From CAVTGO01 sp963734275 (lineage in GTDB: Bacteria > Actinomycetota > UBA4738 > HRBIN12), in the NCBI GenBank assembly GCA_963734275.1, contig CAVTGO010000005.1, positions 62,001 to 126,000 on the forward strand: a stretch of DNA of 64,000 bases. Direction: 5' to 3'. Position 1 is the stretch's first letter, and every line of letters begins with the position of its first letter. Below, one piece after another: positions 62,909-64,000 of this stretch. The position numbers and the translations under genes were made by a program. The notes under the pieces are model-generated. The model was given only the letters and a program-made list of their open reading frames with translations. It searched no databases and was not told the origin of the DNA.

Positions 62909-64000
62909 GTGGAACGCCCGGACACGCGGCACACATGGAGCGGGGACTACTCGATCGCGTACCAGGTCGTCGGGGGCGGTCCGGTCGACCTCGTCTATCT
63001 CCCCCAGTTCCTCTCGAACGTCGAGTGGAACTGGCAGATGGCCGAGCACGCGCGGTTCATGACACGGATGGCGTCGTTCTCGCGCCTGATCGTCGTGGAT
63101 CCCCGGGGCGCTGGATGCTCGGACGGTCCACCGCCCGGCGAGGCGGCGACGCTGGAAGACAAGGTCGACGACGTCCTCGCGGTGATGGGGACCACGGCGG
63201 CGTTCCGGGCGGCGCTGTTCGGAGGCGGGAGATCCGCGTTCGTCGCGATGCTCGCGGCCGCGGCGCACCCCGGTCGGTTCGACGGGCTGATCCTGTTTGG
63301 CGCCTCGCCCACGCGGATCCGCTCCGAGGAGCTCCCCTGGAACGACTCGGAGGAGGAGTGGCAGCAGTACCTCGACATGTTCCGCCGAGCCGACTCCATG
63401 CGGGAATGGGCCGCCAGCTGGTCCCGCCGATTCGCCCCCTCCCTGAGCGAGACCGGGATCCGCGCGATCGGATCCTACGGCGCGGTGACGGGCGGGATCG
63501 GCGCGAGGATCGCCGAGGACGAGATGTTGAGCCGGGTCGATCTCCTCAGCCTCCTGCCCACGATCCAGGTCCCCACGCTCGTGCTCCACCGGACCGACGA
63601 TCCGCTGGAGCCCGTGCAGAGCGGCAGGCTGCTCGCCGAACGGATCCCCGGAGCCACCCTCGTCGAGCTCCCCGGTCGCGACAGCCTGCCCTGGATCGGG
63701 GAGGCCGAGGCCGTGCTCGAGCAGATCGAGGTGTTCCTCACGGGGGCGCGCCGCACGGCCGAGCCCGACCGCGCGCTCGCGACCGTCCTGTTCACCGACG
63801 TCGTGGACTCGACGGCGCGCGCCGCGGCGATGGGCGACCGCCCGTGGCGCGACGTGCTCGAGCAGCACGACCGGATCGTCCGTGCGGAGATCGGCCGCAT
63901 GCGCGGGCGCGAGATCAAGACGATGGGCGACGGGTTCCTGGCCACGTTCGACGGGCCGGCCCGGGCGATCGGGTGCGCGGCGGCGATCGCCGAGGGAGTG
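62909..64000 (+). CDS. degenerate alpha/beta-hydrolase fused to class III nucleotide cyclase (partial at window end)
   Basis: Open from GTG 62909 (GGAGG 9 bases upstream; ATG 62900 in frame is the alternative) to the window edge, 364 codons. Residues 10-280 are an alpha/beta-hydrolase fold (YSIAYQVVGGGPVDLVYLPQ, FSRLIVVDPRGAGCSDGPPP, TLVLHRTDDPLEPVQSGRLL). The nucleophile elbow reads FGGGRSAF instead of GxSxG, and the usual terminal GRDH reads GRDS, so both catalytic Ser and His are missing. From about 290 a class III cyclase begins: VLFTDVVDSTARAAAMGDRP and KTMGDGFLATFDGPARAIGC with both metal Asp. Likely a sensor domain controlling cNMP synthesis. Confidence 0.85.
   Translation, partial: MERPDTRHTWSGDYSIAYQVVGGGPVDLVYLPQFLSNVEWNWQMAEHARFMTRMASFSRLIVVDPRGAGCSDGPPPGEAATLEDKVDDVLAVMGTTAAFRAALFGGGRSAFVAMLAAAAHPGRFDGLILFGASPTRIRSEELPWNDSEEEWQQYLDMFRRADSMREWAASWSRRFAPSLSETGIRAIGSYGAVTGGIGARIAEDEMLSRVDLLSLLPTIQVPTLVLHRTDDPLEPVQSGRLLAERIPGATLVELPGRDSLPWIGEAEAVLEQIEVFLTGARRTAEPDRALATVLFTDVVDSTARAAAMGDRPWRDVLEQHDRIVRAEIGRMRGREIKTMGDGFLATFDGPARAIGCAAAIAEGV

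Noticed and set aside
62441..63868. Upstream extension of sucC
   Set aside because: It would run across the B12-binding mutase gene and antisense to the hydrolase-cyclase; the SucC N-terminus LYEHQGKDLF begins right after GTG 62440.

Overview
The window is GC-rich DNA with dense, short-spaced genes, many GTG starts and 4-base start/stop overlaps. The gene content points to an actinobacterium, probably from an uncultured, deep-branching lineage. The main clues are a DUF222/HNH (13E12-type) protein behind an actinobacterial LexA box, an F420:NADP oxidoreductase, a SigE-type ECF sigma factor, a CopC-CopD fusion, acyl-CoA carboxylases of the PccB/AccA3 type and several multidomain class III cyclases. 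I saw no rRNA, tRNA, CRISPR array, insertion sequence or prophage.

Layout. 0-6.8 kb: a divergent FtsH-like protease, a small helix-turn-helix protein, methylmalonyl-CoA epimerase, crotonyl-CoA carboxylase/reductase, a RecB-like nuclease and an acyl-CoA carboxylase beta subunit. 6.8-9.4 kb: four genes (small carboxylase-associated protein, cupin, two glycosyltransferases) broken by many one-base indels. 9.4-10.3 kb: 3-hydroxybutyryl-CoA dehydrogenase. 10.4-17.2 kb: a tightly coupled membrane/secreted operon centred on CopC-CopD. 17.2-25 kb: an M23 peptidase, an acyl-CoA dehydrogenase and two large convergent class III cyclases. 25-26.4 kb: DUF222/HNH with an SOS box. 26.4-30.2 kb: a thiolase-like/DUF35 operon. 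30.2-33.5 kb: a PH-domain protein, biotin ligase and biotin carboxylase/BCCP. 33.4-37.8 kb: histidine kinase with a microprotein, DUF5317, F420:NADP oxidoreductase and an M36-like protease.

38-62.8 kb holds central metabolism: methylmalonyl-CoA mutase large subunit, sdhCDAB, two NAD-type isocitrate dehydrogenases, two-subunit class I fumarase, malate dehydrogenase, citrate synthase, a MetF-like reductase, folD, purH, purN, sucCD and the B12-binding mutase subunit. The window ends inside a third class III cyclase fused to a degenerate alpha/beta-hydrolase domain.

How it works together. Hbd, Ccr, epimerase, PccB, the biotin carboxylase, biotin ligase and split mutase would carry acetyl-CoA- or propionyl-CoA-derived C4/C5 acyl-CoAs to succinyl-CoA. 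SucCD, Sdh, fumarase, Mdh, citrate synthase and Idh then supply most of the TCA cycle. Whether the full ethylmalonyl-CoA pathway operates is inference, because several of its enzymes are not in this window.

Caveats. Isolated one-base frameshifts are suspected near 14338, 21795 and 46936, plus the dense cluster at 6.98-9.3 kb. Raw reads would be needed to tell sequencing error from decay. All functional names come from motif recognition by eye, not from database searches.
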